DNA of 64,000 bases from Devosia oryziradicis. Lineage in GTDB: Bacteria; Pseudomonadota; Alphaproteobacteria; Rhizobiales; Devosiaceae. The translations under genes were made by a program, and so were the position numbers. Shown piece by piece: positions 36,582-46,070 of the stretch (the stretch's first letter is position 1; each line of letters starts with the position of its first letter). The notes beneath the pieces were generated by a model. That model was not told where the DNA came from, made no database searches, and saw only the letters and a list, made by a program, of their open reading frames with translations. The stretch covers positions 1,399,001 to 1,463,000 of the forward strand of contig NZ_CP068047.1 in assembly GCF_016698645.1 (NCBI RefSeq), given 5' to 3'.

Positions 36582-37850
36582 ATGAAAATCAACAAGCTGC
36601 TCGTTGGTCTGCTGACGAGCGTGACGCTGGTGGCCGGCGCTGCCCAGGCCGCTGAGCTGTCGATCGTTTCGGGTGATACCGGCAACGGCCTCGCATTCCT
36701 GCGCAGCCAGCTGGACAAGTTCGAAGCCGAAACCGGCAATACGGTCACCGTTGTGCCGATGCCGTCGTCGACGTCGGACCAATTCGGCCAGTACAAGCTG
36801 TGGCTGGCAGCCGGCAACACCGACATCGACGTCTACCAGACCGACGTGATCTGGGCTCCCCAGCTGGCGGACCAGTTCCTGGACCTGACCGACGCAGCCA
36901 AGGATGTCGTGGGCAACCACTTCCCCTCGATCATCGAGTCGCAGACGGTTGACGGCAAGCTCGTCGCGCTGCCGGCCTTCACCGACGCTCCCGCCCTGTT
37001 CTACCGCAAGGATCTCCTGGAGAAGTACGGCAAGCCTGTTCCGACCACCTGGGATGAAATGGCCGCCACGGCCAAGGAAATCATGGATGGCGAGCGCGCC
37101 GCCGGCAATGCCGAGATGTGGGGCTTCGTGTTCCAGGGCAACGCCTATGAAGGCCTGACCTGCGATGCCCTCGAATGGGTCAAGTCGAATGGCGGCGGGC
37201 AGATCGTCGAGGCCGACGGCACCATCTCGATCAACAACCCGCAGGCCGCCGCTGCTATCGATCGCGCCGCCACCTGGATCGGCACGATCTCGCCGGAAGG
37301 CAACCTGGCTTACCAGGAAGAAGAAAGCCGTGGCGTCTGGCAGCTGGGCAACTCGGTGTTCATGCGCAACTGGCCTTATGCCTACGCGCTGGGCAACGGC
37401 GACGACTCCGCCGTCAAGGGCAAGTTCGACGTGGCTCCGCTCCCTGCCGGTGACGGCGAAGGCGCCGGCTCGGCGGCAACGCTGGGTGGCTGGAACGTAG
37501 CCGTTTCCAAGTACTCGCCCGATCCGGAAGAAGCGATCAAGCTCGCCCTGTTCCTGAGCTCGCCGGAAGTGCAGAAGGAACGCGCGATCAACCAGTCCAA
37601 CCTGCCCACCATCCCGTCGCTCTACGAAGATGCCGATGTGCTGGCTGCGTCGCCCTTCATGGCGAACTGGAAGGCCATCTTCGAACAGGCCGTGCCGCGT
37701 CCGTCCGCTCCGACCAAGATCAAGTACAACGAAGTGTCTTCGCTGTTCTGGAGCGCCGTGCACAACACCCTCTCGGGTAACGGCACTGCGGCAGAAAACC
37801 TGGAAGGCCTGGAAGCCGACCTGACCGACCTGAAGGGCGACGCCTGGTAA
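36582..37850 (+). CDS. thuE: trehalose/maltose-type ABC substrate-binding protein ThuE
   Basis: 422 aa from ATG 36582 (GGGAGGA six bases upstream). Signal peptide cleaved near residue 23 (AGAAQA-AE). CUT1 binding protein with GLAFLRSQLDKFEAETGNTV, DVYQTDVIWAPQLADQF and PTKIKYNEVSSLFWSAVHNTLSG blocks. In Sinorhizobium ThuE serves trehalose, maltose and sucrose uptake. It is the first gene of thuEFGKAB. A 12-bp hairpin follows it, consistent with higher expression than the membrane genes. Confidence 0.9.
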   Translation: MKINKLLVGLLTSVTLVAGAAQAAELSIVSGDTGNGLAFLRSQLDKFEAETGNTVTVVPMPSSTSDQFGQYKLWLAAGNTDIDVYQTDVIWAPQLADQFLDLTDAAKDVVGNHFPSIIESQTVDGKLVALPAFTDAPALFYRKDLLEKYGKPVPTTWDEMAATAKEIMDGERAAGNAEMWGFVFQGNAYEGLTCDALEWVKSNGGGQIVEADGTISINNPQAAAAIDRAATWIGTISPEGNLAYQEEESRGVWQLGNSVFMRNWPYAYALGNGDDSAVKGKFDVAPLPAGDGEGAGSAATLGGWNVAVSKYSPDPEEAIKLALFLSSPEVQKERAINQSNLPTIPSLYEDADVLAASPFMANWKAIFEQAVPRPSAPTKIKYNEVSSLFWSAVHNTLSGNGTAAENLEGLEADLTDLKGDAW

Positions 37851-37872
37851 GTCCTCCCAGCGCCCAATCCAG

Positions 37873-37904
37873 AGCGGGCGACGGCTAGCCCCGTCGCCCG
37901 CTTT
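37873..37904 (+). terminator. strong hairpin between thuE and thuF
   Basis: AGCGGGCGACGG (37873-37884) pairs perfectly with CCGTCGCCCGCT (37891-37902), loop of six, then TTG. With almost no U-tract it is more likely an attenuator or 3' stabiliser than a complete terminator. Confidence 0.7.
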
Positions 37905-37938
37905 GCGCAATGATGGACAAAACGGGGAGGAGGCCAAA

Positions 37939-38919
37939 ATGGCCACGGATGTGATGGCTGCGCCCGTCGCGGCGACCGGCGGCAAGATCAAATCGGAACT
38001 GATGCAGCAGCGCGTGCGCGCCGCCCGATGGTTCCTGCTGCCCATGCTTATTGCGCTGGCCATCGTGGCCGGCTGGCCGCTCCTCCGATCGATCTATTTC
38101 TCGTTCACCGACGCGTCCCTGAACAACCTGGGCGGCGCCGAGTGGATCGGCTTCGGTAATTACCTGCGCGTACAGGTGCTCGACAGCGGCGCGGTTCGCT
38201 ATCGCGGGCTGCTGGCTGATCCGGCCTGGTGGAATGCGGTGTGGAATACGCTGCGCTTTGCCGTCGTATCGGTGAGCCTGGAGGCCGTGCTCGGCATGCT
38301 GGTCGCGCTGGTCCTCAATGCCGAGTTCAAGGGGCGTGGCATCGTTCGCGCCGCCATTCTCATTCCATGGGCGATCCCGACCATCGTTTCGGCCAAGATG
38401 TGGGCCTGGATGCTGAACGACCAGTTCGGCATCCTCAATGACCTGGGCCTGCGCCTGGGCCTGCTGAGCCAGAAGGTCGCCTGGACCGCCACAGCCGAGA
38501 CAGCGATGCAGGCGGTGCTGATCGTCGATATCTGGAAGACGACACCGTTCATGGCCCTGCTGATCCTGGCGGGCCTGCAGATGGTGCCCAAGGATATCTA
38601 CGAAGCCGCCGAGATCGACGGCGTGCATCCGGTCAAGCAGTTCTTCCGCATCACGCTGCCGCTGGTTCGTCCGGCGCTGATGGTGGCGATCATCTTCCGC
38701 CTGCTCGATGCCCTGCGCATCTTCGACCTGATCTATGTGCTGACGCCCAACAGCGCGGCAACCAAGACCATGAGCGTGCTGGCGCGCGAGAACCTGTTCG
38801 ACTTCGACAAGTTCGCTTACGGCTCGGCCATGTCGACCTTGCTGTTCATGATCATCGCCATCCTGACCATCCTCTATATCTGGCTGGGCAAGGTGCGGTT
38901 CGACGGGGGAGACCGCTGA
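37939..38919 (+). CDS. thuF: trehalose/maltose-type ABC permease ThuF
   Basis: 326 aa from ATG 37939 (GGGGAGGAGG nearby). Six membrane helices, the first at about residues 32-52 (RWFLLPMLIALAIVAGW). EAA loop YEAAEIDGVHPVKQFFRITLP near residue 220. It is a MalF-like permease. The last base of its stop is shared with the thuG start (TGATG). It forms the import channel with ThuG. Confidence 0.93.
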   Translation: MATDVMAAPVAATGGKIKSELMQQRVRAARWFLLPMLIALAIVAGWPLLRSIYFSFTDASLNNLGGAEWIGFGNYLRVQVLDSGAVRYRGLLADPAWWNAVWNTLRFAVVSVSLEAVLGMLVALVLNAEFKGRGIVRAAILIPWAIPTIVSAKMWAWMLNDQFGILNDLGLRLGLLSQKVAWTATAETAMQAVLIVDIWKTTPFMALLILAGLQMVPKDIYEAAEIDGVHPVKQFFRITLPLVRPALMVAIIFRLLDALRIFDLIYVLTPNSAATKTMSVLARENLFDFDKFAYGSAMSTLLFMIIAILTILYIWLGKVRFDGGDR

Positions 38920-39764
38920 TGACCGCGACATTCGATCTCTGGAAACTGGTCAAGACCATACTGTTCTACGCTGCGGTGGTCTTCATCGTCGTGGTCAGCG
39001 TGTTTCCGTTCTACTACGCGATCCTGACCAGCCTCAAATCGGGCACCGACATCTTCCGCGTGACCTACTGGCCGGTATCGCTCAGCCTGGAAAACTACCA
39101 GGCTGTGTTCAGCCAGGGCAGCTTTCCGCGCAACCTGCTGAACTCGATCTTCGTGGCCTCGATCACGGTGATCCTAGCGCTGTTCCTGGCCGTGACAGCG
39201 GCTTTCGCGCTCAGCCGCGTTCGGTTCCGCGGCCGCGGCTTTCTGCTCATGGTGATCCTGGCGGTGTCGATGTTCCCGCAGATCGCCGTGCTGTCGGGGC
39301 TGTTCGAGCTGATCCGGGCGCTGGGCATCTACAACACGCCCTGGGCGCTCATCTTCAGCTACACGATCTTCACCCTGCCGTTCACCGTATGGGTGCTCAC
39401 CACCTTCATGCGTGACCTGCCGGTCGAGATCGAGGAAGCGGCCATCGTCGACGGCGCGACGCCCTGGATCATCATCACGCGGGTCTTCATGCCGCTGATG
39501 TGGCCCGCGCTGGTGACGACGGGGCTGCTGGCTTTCATCGGGGCGTGGAACGAGTTCCTGTTCGCCCTGACCTTCACGTCGTCGAACGACACCCGCACCG
39601 TGCCGGTAGCCATCGCGCTGCTGTCGGGCGGTTCGCAGTATGAAATTCCATGGGGCATCATCATGGCGGCCTCTGTCATCGTGACAGTGCCGCTGGTGGT
39701 GCTGGTGCTGGTGTTCCAGCGCAAGATCGTCAGCGGTCTTACCGCCGGCGGCGTCAAGGGCTAA
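38919..39764 (+). CDS. thuG: trehalose/maltose-type ABC permease ThuG
   Basis: 281 aa, six membrane helices. EAA loop [21 protein letters not shown] near residue 170 and C terminus [16 protein letters not shown], typical of MalG-like permeases. Start ATG 38919 overlaps the thuF stop by one base. It is followed 11 bases later by thuK. Confidence 0.93.
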   Translation: MTATFDLWKLVKTILFYAAVVFIVVVSVFPFYYAILTSLKSGTDIFRVTYWPVSLSLENYQAVFSQGSFPRNLLNSIFVASITVILALFLAVTAAFALSRVRFRGRGFLLMVILAVSMFPQIAVLSGLFELIRALGIYNTPWALIFSYTIFTLPFTVWVLTTFMRDLPVEIEEAAIVDGATPWIIITRVFMPLMWPALVTTGLLAFIGAWNEFLFALTFTSSNDTRTVPVAIALLSGGSQYEIPWGIIMAASVIVTVPLVVLVLVFQRKIVSGLTAGGVKG

Positions 39765-39775
39765 GGGAGAGACAA

Positions 39776-40783
39776 ATGGCAAGCATCGAGCTTCGCAACA
39801 TTCGCAAGGCCTTCGGCGCGGTCGAGGTGATCAAGGGCGTGGACCTGGAAGTCCGCAAGGGCGAGTTCATGGTGTTCGTCGGCCCGTCGGGCTGCGGCAA
39901 GTCCACCCTCTTGCGGCTGATCTCGGGCCTTGAGGATATTACCTCGGGCGAGATGCTGTTCGACGGCAAGGTGGTCAACGCCCTGGCTCCGTCCAAGCGC
40001 GGCATCGCCATGGTGTTCCAGTCCTATGCGCTCTACCCGCACATGACGGTTTACGACAACATGGCGTTCGGGCTGACCCTGGAGAAGGGCCACAGCAAGG
40101 ACGAAATCCGGCAGCGCGTGGAAAAGGCGGCCGACATGCTGCAGATCCGCCAGTATCTGGATCGCCTGCCCAAGCAGCTTTCCGGCGGCCAGCGCCAGCG
40201 CGTGGCAATTGGCCGGGCCATTACGCGGGATCCCAAGGTGTTCCTGTTCGACGAGCCGCTGTCGAACCTGGACGCGGCCCTGCGCGTGGCGACCCGCATC
40301 GAGATCGCCAAGCTGCATGAGAGCATGAACAACGTCACCATGATCTATGTGACGCATGACCAGGTGGAGGCCATGACCCTGGCCGACCGCATCTGCGTGC
40401 TGCGCGACGGGCTGGTGGAGCAGGTGGGCACGCCCATGGAGCTCTACGAGAACCCCAATTCGGTCTTCGTGGCCGGCTTCATCGGTTCGCCCAAGATGAA
40501 TTTCATTTCCGGCGACAAGGCCAAGGCCTACAACGCCCATACGCTGGGCATCCGTGGCGAGCACATCACCATCGTGCCCGACAACGGTACCTGGACGGGC
40601 ACGGTCATCCATACCGAGAACCTGGGCGCCGATTCCTATGTCTATCTGGAGATGGGCACCGAGGAGCCGGTGGTGGTGCGCCTGGATGGCGCTAATTCAT
40701 ACAAGAGCGGCGACACAGTGCATGTCTCGCCGATGCAGGACAGGATTCATCGCTTCGACGCGGCCGGAAAACCGATCCGCTAG
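39776..40783 (+). CDS. thuK: trehalose/maltose-type ABC ATP-binding protein ThuK
   Basis: 335 aa from ATG 39776 with AAGGGAGAG seven bases upstream. Walker [10 protein letters not shown] at 36-44, LSGGQ at 135-139, Walker B FLFDE at 156-160, [11 protein letters not shown] switch, TOBE domain from about 235. It is very similar in layout to the polyol ATPase at 12181-13185, so cross-talk between the two importers is possible. The operon continues to thuA after a 195-base gap that holds no gene. Confidence 0.93.
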   Translation: MASIELRNIRKAFGAVEVIKGVDLEVRKGEFMVFVGPSGCGKSTLLRLISGLEDITSGEMLFDGKVVNALAPSKRGIAMVFQSYALYPHMTVYDNMAFGLTLEKGHSKDEIRQRVEKAADMLQIRQYLDRLPKQLSGGQRQRVAIGRAITRDPKVFLFDEPLSNLDAALRVATRIEIAKLHESMNNVTMIYVTHDQVEAMTLADRICVLRDGLVEQVGTPMELYENPNSVFVAGFIGSPKMNFISGDKAKAYNAHTLGIRGEHITIVPDNGTWTGTVIHTENLGADSYVYLEMGTEEPVVVRLDGANSYKSGDTVHVSPMQDRIHRFDAAGKPIR

Positions 40784-40978
40784 GCGATCACACTTTTGGT
40801 GGCGGCCACATAGCCGTCACCAAGTTCAACCACAGCGTCATCAACGCGAAAGCGGGAAAACCACTCTTTGGCTGCATGAGCGGCCAGAACGATGGCTTTT
40901 CGCTTGGGCGGAAATGCCGCGGAGACAACAAGGCGGACGGTGCCTCCCCACCGCCGCCTATATCGCAGGAGACTTCCA

Positions 40979-41767
40979 ATGCCTATCCGTACCCTGGTCT
41001 GGGGCGAAAACGTTCACGAACAGAAGAACAAGGTCGTGGCCGAGAACTACCCCAACGGCATGCACAACCAGATCGCCAAGCTGCTGTCGGAAGACAGCAA
41101 TATCTCGGTGAAAACGACGACGCTGCAGGAGCCCGAGCACGGCTGCACCCAGGAAGCCCTGGCCAATACGGACGTACTGGTCTGGTGGGGCCACGCCGCC
41201 CATGACAAGGTTGACGACGCCGTCGTCAAGCGCGTCATGGAACATGTCTGGCAGGGCATGGGCCTGATCGTGCTCCATTCGGGTCACCATTCCAAGGTGT
41301 TCAAGGGCCTGATGGGCACCCCGGCAAACCTGCACTGGCGTGAAGCCGGCGAGCGCGAACGTCTGTGGGTCGTCAATCCCGGCCACCCGATCGCCCGCGG
41401 CCTGCCACCCTATTTCGAGCTCGAATACGAAGAAATGTATGGCGAGCCCTTCAGCGTGCCGGAGCCGCTGGAAACCGTGTTCGTCTCATGGTTCCAGGGC
41501 GGTGAAGTGTTCCGGTCGGGCCTGACCTATCGTCGCGGCGCCGGCAACATCTTTTACTTCCGTCCGGGCCACGAAACCTATCCGACCTATCACGATGCCA
41601 ATGTGGGCCAGGTGCTGCGCAACGCGGTCAACTGGGCCTATGACGGCAACCGCCATGCGCACCTGATGAAGGCGCCGAACACGCCGGTGGGCGAGGCGAT
41701 CGAAAAGATCGAGGAGCGGGGCGCCAAGCTCAGCGCCAGCGACCATGCCGGTGAAGTGAAGAAGTAA
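40979..41767 (+). CDS. thuA: trehalose utilisation protein ThuA
   Basis: 262 aa from ATG 40979 (AGGAGA six bases upstream). A ThuA-like glutamine-amidotransferase-type fold with [12 protein letters not shown] at the N terminus, [32 protein letters not shown] and [14 protein letters not shown]. In Sinorhizobium, ThuA with ThuB allows growth on trehalose through a 3-keto-disaccharide route. Cytoplasmic. Encoded between thuK and thuB. A large REP-like inverted repeat separates it from thuB. Confidence 0.93.
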   Translation: MPIRTLVWGENVHEQKNKVVAENYPNGMHNQIAKLLSEDSNISVKTTTLQEPEHGCTQEALANTDVLVWWGHAAHDKVDDAVVKRVMEHVWQGMGLIVLHSGHHSKVFKGLMGTPANLHWREAGERERLWVVNPGHPIARGLPPYFELEYEEMYGEPFSVPEPLETVFVSWFQGGEVFRSGLTYRRGAGNIFYFRPGHETYPTYHDANVGQVLRNAVNWAYDGNRHAHLMKAPNTPVGEAIEKIEERGAKLSASDHAGEVKK

Positions 41768-41783
41768 ACCCCTAGCCCCTCCT

Positions 41784-41863
41784 CGTCATTGCCGGGCTTG
41801 TCCCGGCAATCCAGGGGGCCGGTAACACGGTGGTGGATCGCCGGGACAAGCCCGGCGATGACG
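41784..41863. repeat. REP-like inverted repeat between thuA and thuB
   Basis: Two 30-base arms (41784-41813 and 41834-41863) are inverted copies with two mismatches. Each arm is itself a hairpin (GCCGGGCTTGTCCCGGC core). This is the common alphaproteobacterial 'cgtcattgccgggcttgtcccggc' element. Confidence 0.85.
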
Positions 41864-41947
41864 ATAGGACAGGTATCGCGGGCCGGTTTTGGTCGCGGTG
41901 TTCGGTGAAACTGCTATCGGCCACGGCGTGGCCAAGGATTCTATCAG

Positions 41948-42991
41948 ATGCGTATCCTCATCCTGGGTACCGGCGGCATGGCCAACCAGCATGCCAAGCA
42001 TTTCGCGGCAATCGAGGGCGTGACCCTGGCGGGTGGCGTGGACGTCGATCCTGCGCGCGTCGAGGCATTCAACACCACGCACAATATCGAGCGCGGCTTC
42101 GGTTCGCTGGATGCCGCGCTGGCCTGGGGCGAGTTCGACGCGGTCGCCAATGTGACCCCCGACTCGATCCACCATCCGACCACGATTGCCGCGCTCAAGG
42201 CCGGCAAGCATGTGTTCTGCGAGAAGCCGCTGGCGACAGACCATGCCAAGGCCATGGAGATGACGGAACTGGCCGAGAGCCTCGGGCTGATCAACATGGT
42301 CAACCTCACCTATCGCAATGTCAGCCAACTGCAGAAGGCGCGCGATATCGTGCGGTCCGGCCAGGTCGGCAAGGTCAAGCACTTCGAGGCAAGCTACCTG
42401 CAGAGCTGGCTGGTTTCCAAGGCCTGGGGCGACTGGCGCACCGAGTCACAGTGGTTGTGGCGGCTGAGCAAGAAGCATGGCTCCAACGGCGTGCTTGGCG
42501 ATATCGGTGTCCATATCCTGGACTTCGCCGCCTATGGTGCCGGCAGCGACTTCTCCAAGGTCTTTTGCCGGTTGGAGACGTTCGACAAGGCCGAGAACAA
42601 CCAGATCGGCGAGTATGACCTGGACGCCAATGACAGCTTCGCCATGACGGCGCAGCTCGAAAACGGCGCGCTGGGGGTGATTCATGCCACGCGCTGGGCC
42701 ACGGGCCACTTCAACGAACTTCGGCTCCGCATCTATGGGGAACTCGGTTCGGTCGAAATCCAGCATCGGCACGACTGGAGTAAGCTGTTCACCTGCCTGG
42801 GGCCCGATGCCGAAACCGGGACCTGGACCGAAGTGGCGGTCGATCCGGTGCCGACGAACTACATGCGGTTCGTCGAGGCTTTCCGCGCTGGCAAGAATCT
42901 GGAACCCAGCTTCCGCCATGCCACCAACATCCAGAAGGTGCTGGACCTAGCGACGGTTACCGATCGCGATCGGACCGAGCACAGGGTCTGA
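41948..42991 (+). CDS. thuB: Gfo/Idh/MocA-family dehydrogenase ThuB
   Basis: 347 aa (AAGGA nine bases before the ATG). N-terminal Rossmann fold with LILGTGGMANQHAKHF and the family motif CEKPLATDHAKAMEM (about residues 95-110), then an alpha/beta substrate domain with GDIGVHILDFAAYG. With ThuA it handles trehalose, probably oxidising the sugar at C3 with NAD(P). It is last in thuEFGKAB and followed by a clear terminator. Confidence 0.93.
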   Translation: MRILILGTGGMANQHAKHFAAIEGVTLAGGVDVDPARVEAFNTTHNIERGFGSLDAALAWGEFDAVANVTPDSIHHPTTIAALKAGKHVFCEKPLATDHAKAMEMTELAESLGLINMVNLTYRNVSQLQKARDIVRSGQVGKVKHFEASYLQSWLVSKAWGDWRTESQWLWRLSKKHGSNGVLGDIGVHILDFAAYGAGSDFSKVFCRLETFDKAENNQIGEYDLDANDSFAMTAQLENGALGVIHATRWATGHFNELRLRIYGELGSVEIQHRHDWSKLFTCLGPDAETGTWTEVAVDPVPTNYMRFVEAFRAGKNLEPSFRHATNIQKVLDLATVTDRDRTEHRV

Positions 42992-43006
42992 TCCGGTCAG
43001 ACGATG

Positions 43007-43034
43007 AAAGGCCCGCGGTGAAGCGGGCCTTTTT
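43007..43034 (+). terminator. terminator of the thu operon
   Basis: AAAGGCCCGC (43007-43016) / GCGGGCCTTT (43023-43032), loop GGTGAA, followed by TT; the T-run spans 43030-43034. Confidence 0.88.
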
Positions 43035-43088
43035 GTTTGCGCCGGCCCTGGACATGGCGGGCCATGGCCTTGGGGCGATCAAATGAAA

Positions 43089-43110
43089 ACCCCGGCCGGG
43101 CGGCCGGGGT
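43089..43110 (-). terminator. terminator of the 169-aa periplasmic protein gene
   Basis: ACCCCGGCC (43089-43097) / GGCCGGGGT (43102-43110). Read on the minus strand the stem is followed by TTTTCATTT. It lies 20 bases after the gene's stop. Confidence 0.8.
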
Positions 43111-43130
43111 CATCTTCGCCTGAGCGATGG

Positions 43131-43640
43131 TTAGGCGCGATCGTCCACATAGACGATGACAGAGCCATCGGCATTGCTCTTGACCGCCACCACGTCGGCG
43201 CTTGTGTGGCCTTCGGCCTCCAGCTTGGCCTTGATGGCGGCGTTGCCGTCGATGTTGGTGTGCAGCGTCGTCATGCCATCGGCATTGGCGGTTAGCGCCT
43301 CATCCAGCGCAGCGGCCTCGTTTGCGGCATTGCCCTGGAGCGAGGACAGCAGCACGATGGTGATGTTGGCCTCTTCGGTGACGGTGGTCAGATCGACGTC
43401 GGCCGAGCCCTTGATGGACGAAACGACCGAGCCATAGGTGTTGTCGGACATGCCACCTGCATTGGCGTTGGCATTTGCCTTGGCGTTGGCATCGACACCC
43501 GCCGCGGCGTCGACAGCGGGGGTGTCAACCGTAACGCCCGCACCGGTATCGACCTGCACGCCAGCATCCTGCGCCAGGACCGGCAGGGCGCTGGCGCTCA
43601 GCAGTGCGGCGATGGTGGTCGCGATGATGGTCTTCTTCAT
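43131..43640 (-). CDS. secreted low-complexity protein, hypothetical
   Basis: 169 aa from ATG 43640 (GAGGAG eight bases upstream). Signal peptide cleaved near residue 23 (ALPVLA-QD). The mature N terminus is an Ala/Asn/Asp/Val-rich segment (about 24-62, including DANAKANANANAGG). A folded-looking part follows, with a conserved-type C terminus containing NADGSVIVYVDDRA. It carries no Cys and is acidic. I know of similar unnamed secreted proteins in rhizobial genomes but no function. It has its own terminator, so it is probably monocistronic. Confidence 0.75.
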   Translation of the reverse strand: MKKTIIATTIAALLSASALPVLAQDAGVQVDTGAGVTVDTPAVDAAAGVDANAKANANANAGGMSDNTYGSVVSSIKGSADVDLTTVTEEANITIVLLSSLQGNAANEAAALDEALTANADGMTTLHTNIDGNAAIKAKLEAEGHTSADVVAVKSNADGSVIVYVDDRA

Positions 43641-43849
43641 TTGGAACTCCTCAGTGGGATTATGCCCCCCACTTGAACAGCGCCTCAACGGACCGACCGG
43701 TCATCCGTTGCACAAAAACTGATCACAATCGGTGCAACTTCCTCCGGGTCGCGCGTAGCGTTTGCTGGTCACGGGGCCTGGACCTCGGGGTCTTGCAACC
43801 GGGGCTCGCGGTTCCGACTTATTGCTGCAAGGCTGACAAGGAGCGTCAA

Positions 43850-44098
43850 ATGGGTATTATCTGGGCCATCATCATCGGCTTCCTCGCCGGCCTCATCGCC
43901 AAGTGGATTACGCCAGGCGACAAGAAGCCTGCCGGCTTCATCCTCACCACAGTGCTGGGCATCGTCGGCTCAGTCCTGGCGACATGGCTGGGCCAGGCCA
44001 TCGGCTGGTACGGCCCGGGCGACGGGGCCAACTTCATCGGCGCCATCGTTGGCGCGGTCATCATCCTGCTGGCGTGGCGTCAGCTGGCGCGCGGGTGA
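43850..44098 (+). CDS. GlsB/YeaQ/YmgE family stress membrane protein
   Basis: 82 aa from ATG 43850 (AAGGAG seven bases upstream). Three hydrophobic segments with the Gly-rich family pattern: IIWAIIIGFLAGLIAKWITPG, GFILTTVLGIVGSVLATWLG and GANFIGAIVGAVIILLAWRQL. Family members are small inner-membrane proteins induced by general stress (YeaQ, YmgE) or associated with transglycosylases (GlsB). I found no EcfG-type promoter upstream. It converges on the 5'-nucleotidase gene with a shared terminator between. Confidence 0.9.
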   Translation: MGIIWAIIIGFLAGLIAKWITPGDKKPAGFILTTVLGIVGSVLATWLGQAIGWYGPGDGANFIGAIVGAVIILLAWRQLARG

Positions 44099-44120
44099 TC
44101 CGCGCTCGACACAAAAGAAA

Positions 44121-44143
44121 AAGGGCGCCCAATGGGCGCCCTT
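44121..44143. terminator. bidirectional terminator
   Basis: AAGGGCGCCC (44121-44130) / GGGCGCCCTT (44134-44143), loop AAT, with A-run before and T-rich stretch after. It serves both the GlsB-type gene (plus) and the 5'-nucleotidase gene (minus). Confidence 0.85.
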
Positions 44144-44164
44144 CGTATTTTCGGCAACCGGCGA

Positions 44165-45766
44165 TCACTTGATCGCGGTGATGCGGCCGTCGGTATAGGG
44201 CGTGTATTCACCGCCCAGCTTGGCGATGTACTGCTCCACGACCTGGTCGAGCGGCGGTCCGAAGTCATAGGCATTATCGCCCTCGGCGAAGGTGCCGTAA
44301 CCGTCGCCACCGGTGCGCAGATAGTCATGGGTAACGATGGTATAGGTGGCGGCCTCGTCGATCGGCACGAACTCCTCGCCCTTTTTGACCAGCACGTCGC
44401 TGACGCGCTCGCCCACCGGCTTGCTGATGTCGAACGAGAATTTCAGCCCGGCAACCTGCGGGAAGCGGCCGGCGCCGTTCTCGATATCGCTCACTCCGTT
44501 TTCCAGGGCATCGATGATGTCCGCGCCAGACAGATCGACGGTGGCCAGGGTGTTGGAGAAGGGCAGTACCGTGATGATATCGCCCTTGGTGATCTCACCG
44601 GCATCGATGGATGCGCGCAGCCCGCCACCGCTGATATAGGCGATGGTGATGCCCTGCTCGGCGACGCTGTCGAGCATGGCATCGGTCACCAGATTGCCCA
44701 TCTGGCATTCGACGGCCCGGCAGGATTCGCGCGCGCCGTCGATCGGTCCGGTTGTGGTACCGATCACCACGTTCATGGCTTCCTTGATCGGCGCCGCGAG
44801 GGCCGCGAGCTGACCTTTGAAGTCCTCGTCGCCGGTCACTGACGCGTCGATCAGGAAGGGTTCGCCTTCGGCCTTGGTCACGACGCCATTGTCGTCCCAG
44901 GTGATGGCGATATCGCCCAGATACTTGCCGTACTGGTTGGCCTGCACCACCGGCACTTCCACGCCATCGGGATTCTTGACCATGGTGGGGTAGGGGCCGA
45001 CGGCGCCTTCCATCGATCCGAGCAGGGAGTGGCTGTGGCCGCCGACAATCACGTCGACCAGAGGCACATCCGCGGCAAGCTGCAGATCGACCGTGTAGCC
45101 GATGTGGCTGAGCAGGATGATCTTCTTGACCCCTGCCGCGTCCAGCGCCGCCGCGGTGGACCGCACATATTCAAAGACGTCGTTGAACTCGATATTAGGG
45201 CCGGGCGAGGCGATATCGGGCGTGTCCTCCGTGGTCGCGCCGATGATGCCGACCTTCTCGCCGCCGATATCGAGCACGATCGAGCCTTCGATCTTGCCGG
45301 CGAGGCTGGGATCCTTGGAGACGTCGAAATTGCCACCAATGATTGGGAATTCGGCGGCTTCGATGAATTTGAGGAATTCTTCCGGGCCATCGTCGAATTC
45401 GTGGTTGCCGGTCGCGACCACGTCGAAGCCCATCTGGTTGAAGAAGTCCGAAACGACCTTGGACTTGTAAGTGGTGTAGTAGAGCGAACCCTGGAAGTTG
45501 TCGCCAGCCGACAGGAGCAGGGAGTTCTGCCCGTCATACTTGGCGCGGGTATCGTCGATGATGGTCTTGAGGCGGGCTATGCCGCCAAAGCACTCCCCCG
45601 CAGCGTCCGTCTCCGCATCGCAATCGGAATTGCTGCCCGTGATGGGGTCGAAGCGGGAGTGGAAATCGTTGATGTGCAGGATGTTGAGCGTGAAATCCGC
45701 GTAAGCCACGCCAGAAAAACCGGCGCAGAGGGTGAGCGCCGTGGCGCCGAGGAGCAATCGTTTCAT
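44165..45766 (-). CDS. periplasmic 5'-nucleotidase / 2',3'-cyclic phosphodiesterase (UshA-like)
   Basis: 533 aa from ATG 45766. Signal peptide cleaved near residue 23 (GVAYA-DF). An N-terminal metallophosphatase domain has the metal-ligand motifs NDFHSRF, GDNFQGS, GNHEFDDG and GGHSH. The C-terminal 5'-nucleotidase domain (about 340-533) has GGGLRASIDAGEIT and THDYLRTGGDGY. It dephosphorylates nucleotides in the periplasm to salvage phosphate and nucleosides. Two Cys pairs (SNSDCD/GECFGG and ESCRAVECQ) may be disulfides. A TTGTGACAGT motif lies about 110 bases upstream. Confidence 0.93.
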   Translation of the reverse strand: MKRLLLGATALTLCAGFSGVAYADFTLNILHINDFHSRFDPITGSNSDCDAETDAAGECFGGIARLKTIIDDTRAKYDGQNSLLLSAGDNFQGSLYYTTYKSKVVSDFFNQMGFDVVATGNHEFDDGPEEFLKFIEAAEFPIIGGNFDVSKDPSLAGKIEGSIVLDIGGEKVGIIGATTEDTPDIASPGPNIEFNDVFEYVRSTAAALDAAGVKKIILLSHIGYTVDLQLAADVPLVDVIVGGHSHSLLGSMEGAVGPYPTMVKNPDGVEVPVVQANQYGKYLGDIAITWDDNGVVTKAEGEPFLIDASVTGDEDFKGQLAALAAPIKEAMNVVIGTTTGPIDGARESCRAVECQMGNLVTDAMLDSVAEQGITIAYISGGGLRASIDAGEITKGDIITVLPFSNTLATVDLSGADIIDALENGVSDIENGAGRFPQVAGLKFSFDISKPVGERVSDVLVKKGEEFVPIDEAATYTIVTHDYLRTGGDGYGTFAEGDNAYDFGPPLDQVVEQYIAKLGGEYTPYTDGRITAIK

Positions 45767-46070
45767 CCCTGTATCCCTTTGTTTGCTTTGGCAGTCCGGG
45801 CTTTTGCGGACATTGGGCTCGACATGTGCGGTCCCGCGCATCGGCCAGGCAATGGGACGAGTTAACCAGTCTTTTGTGACAGTGAAAAGTGGACCTGTTG
45901 GTCAAATCTCTCGCGGTCATGTGGCGTTCATGACGCGTATGCAGGAATGGGGCTTCAATATCGGTCAACCATGCCGCAAGAACATCAGCGTGCGGCGGGA
46001 CAGATAAACCGGCGGGAAAGGCAGGGACGCTAGTCTGGTGCCGGACTCGAAAGACCAGAAGGACCAGCCG
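45767..46070. other. 304-base divergent intergenic region
   Basis: Between the 5'-nucleotidase and GtrA-family genes. It contains one TTGTGACAGT (45874-45883) seen also at 29823 and 29839. No gene or clear promoter is otherwise visible. Confidence 0.55.

Noticed and set aside
36579..38063. 494-codon minus-strand frame opposite thuE
   Set aside because: Shadow of thuE; composition not protein-like.
40784..40978. Gene between thuK and thuA
   Set aside because: Frames there have no ribosome binding site; the thuA ATG at 40979 has AGGAGA and the conserved N terminus.
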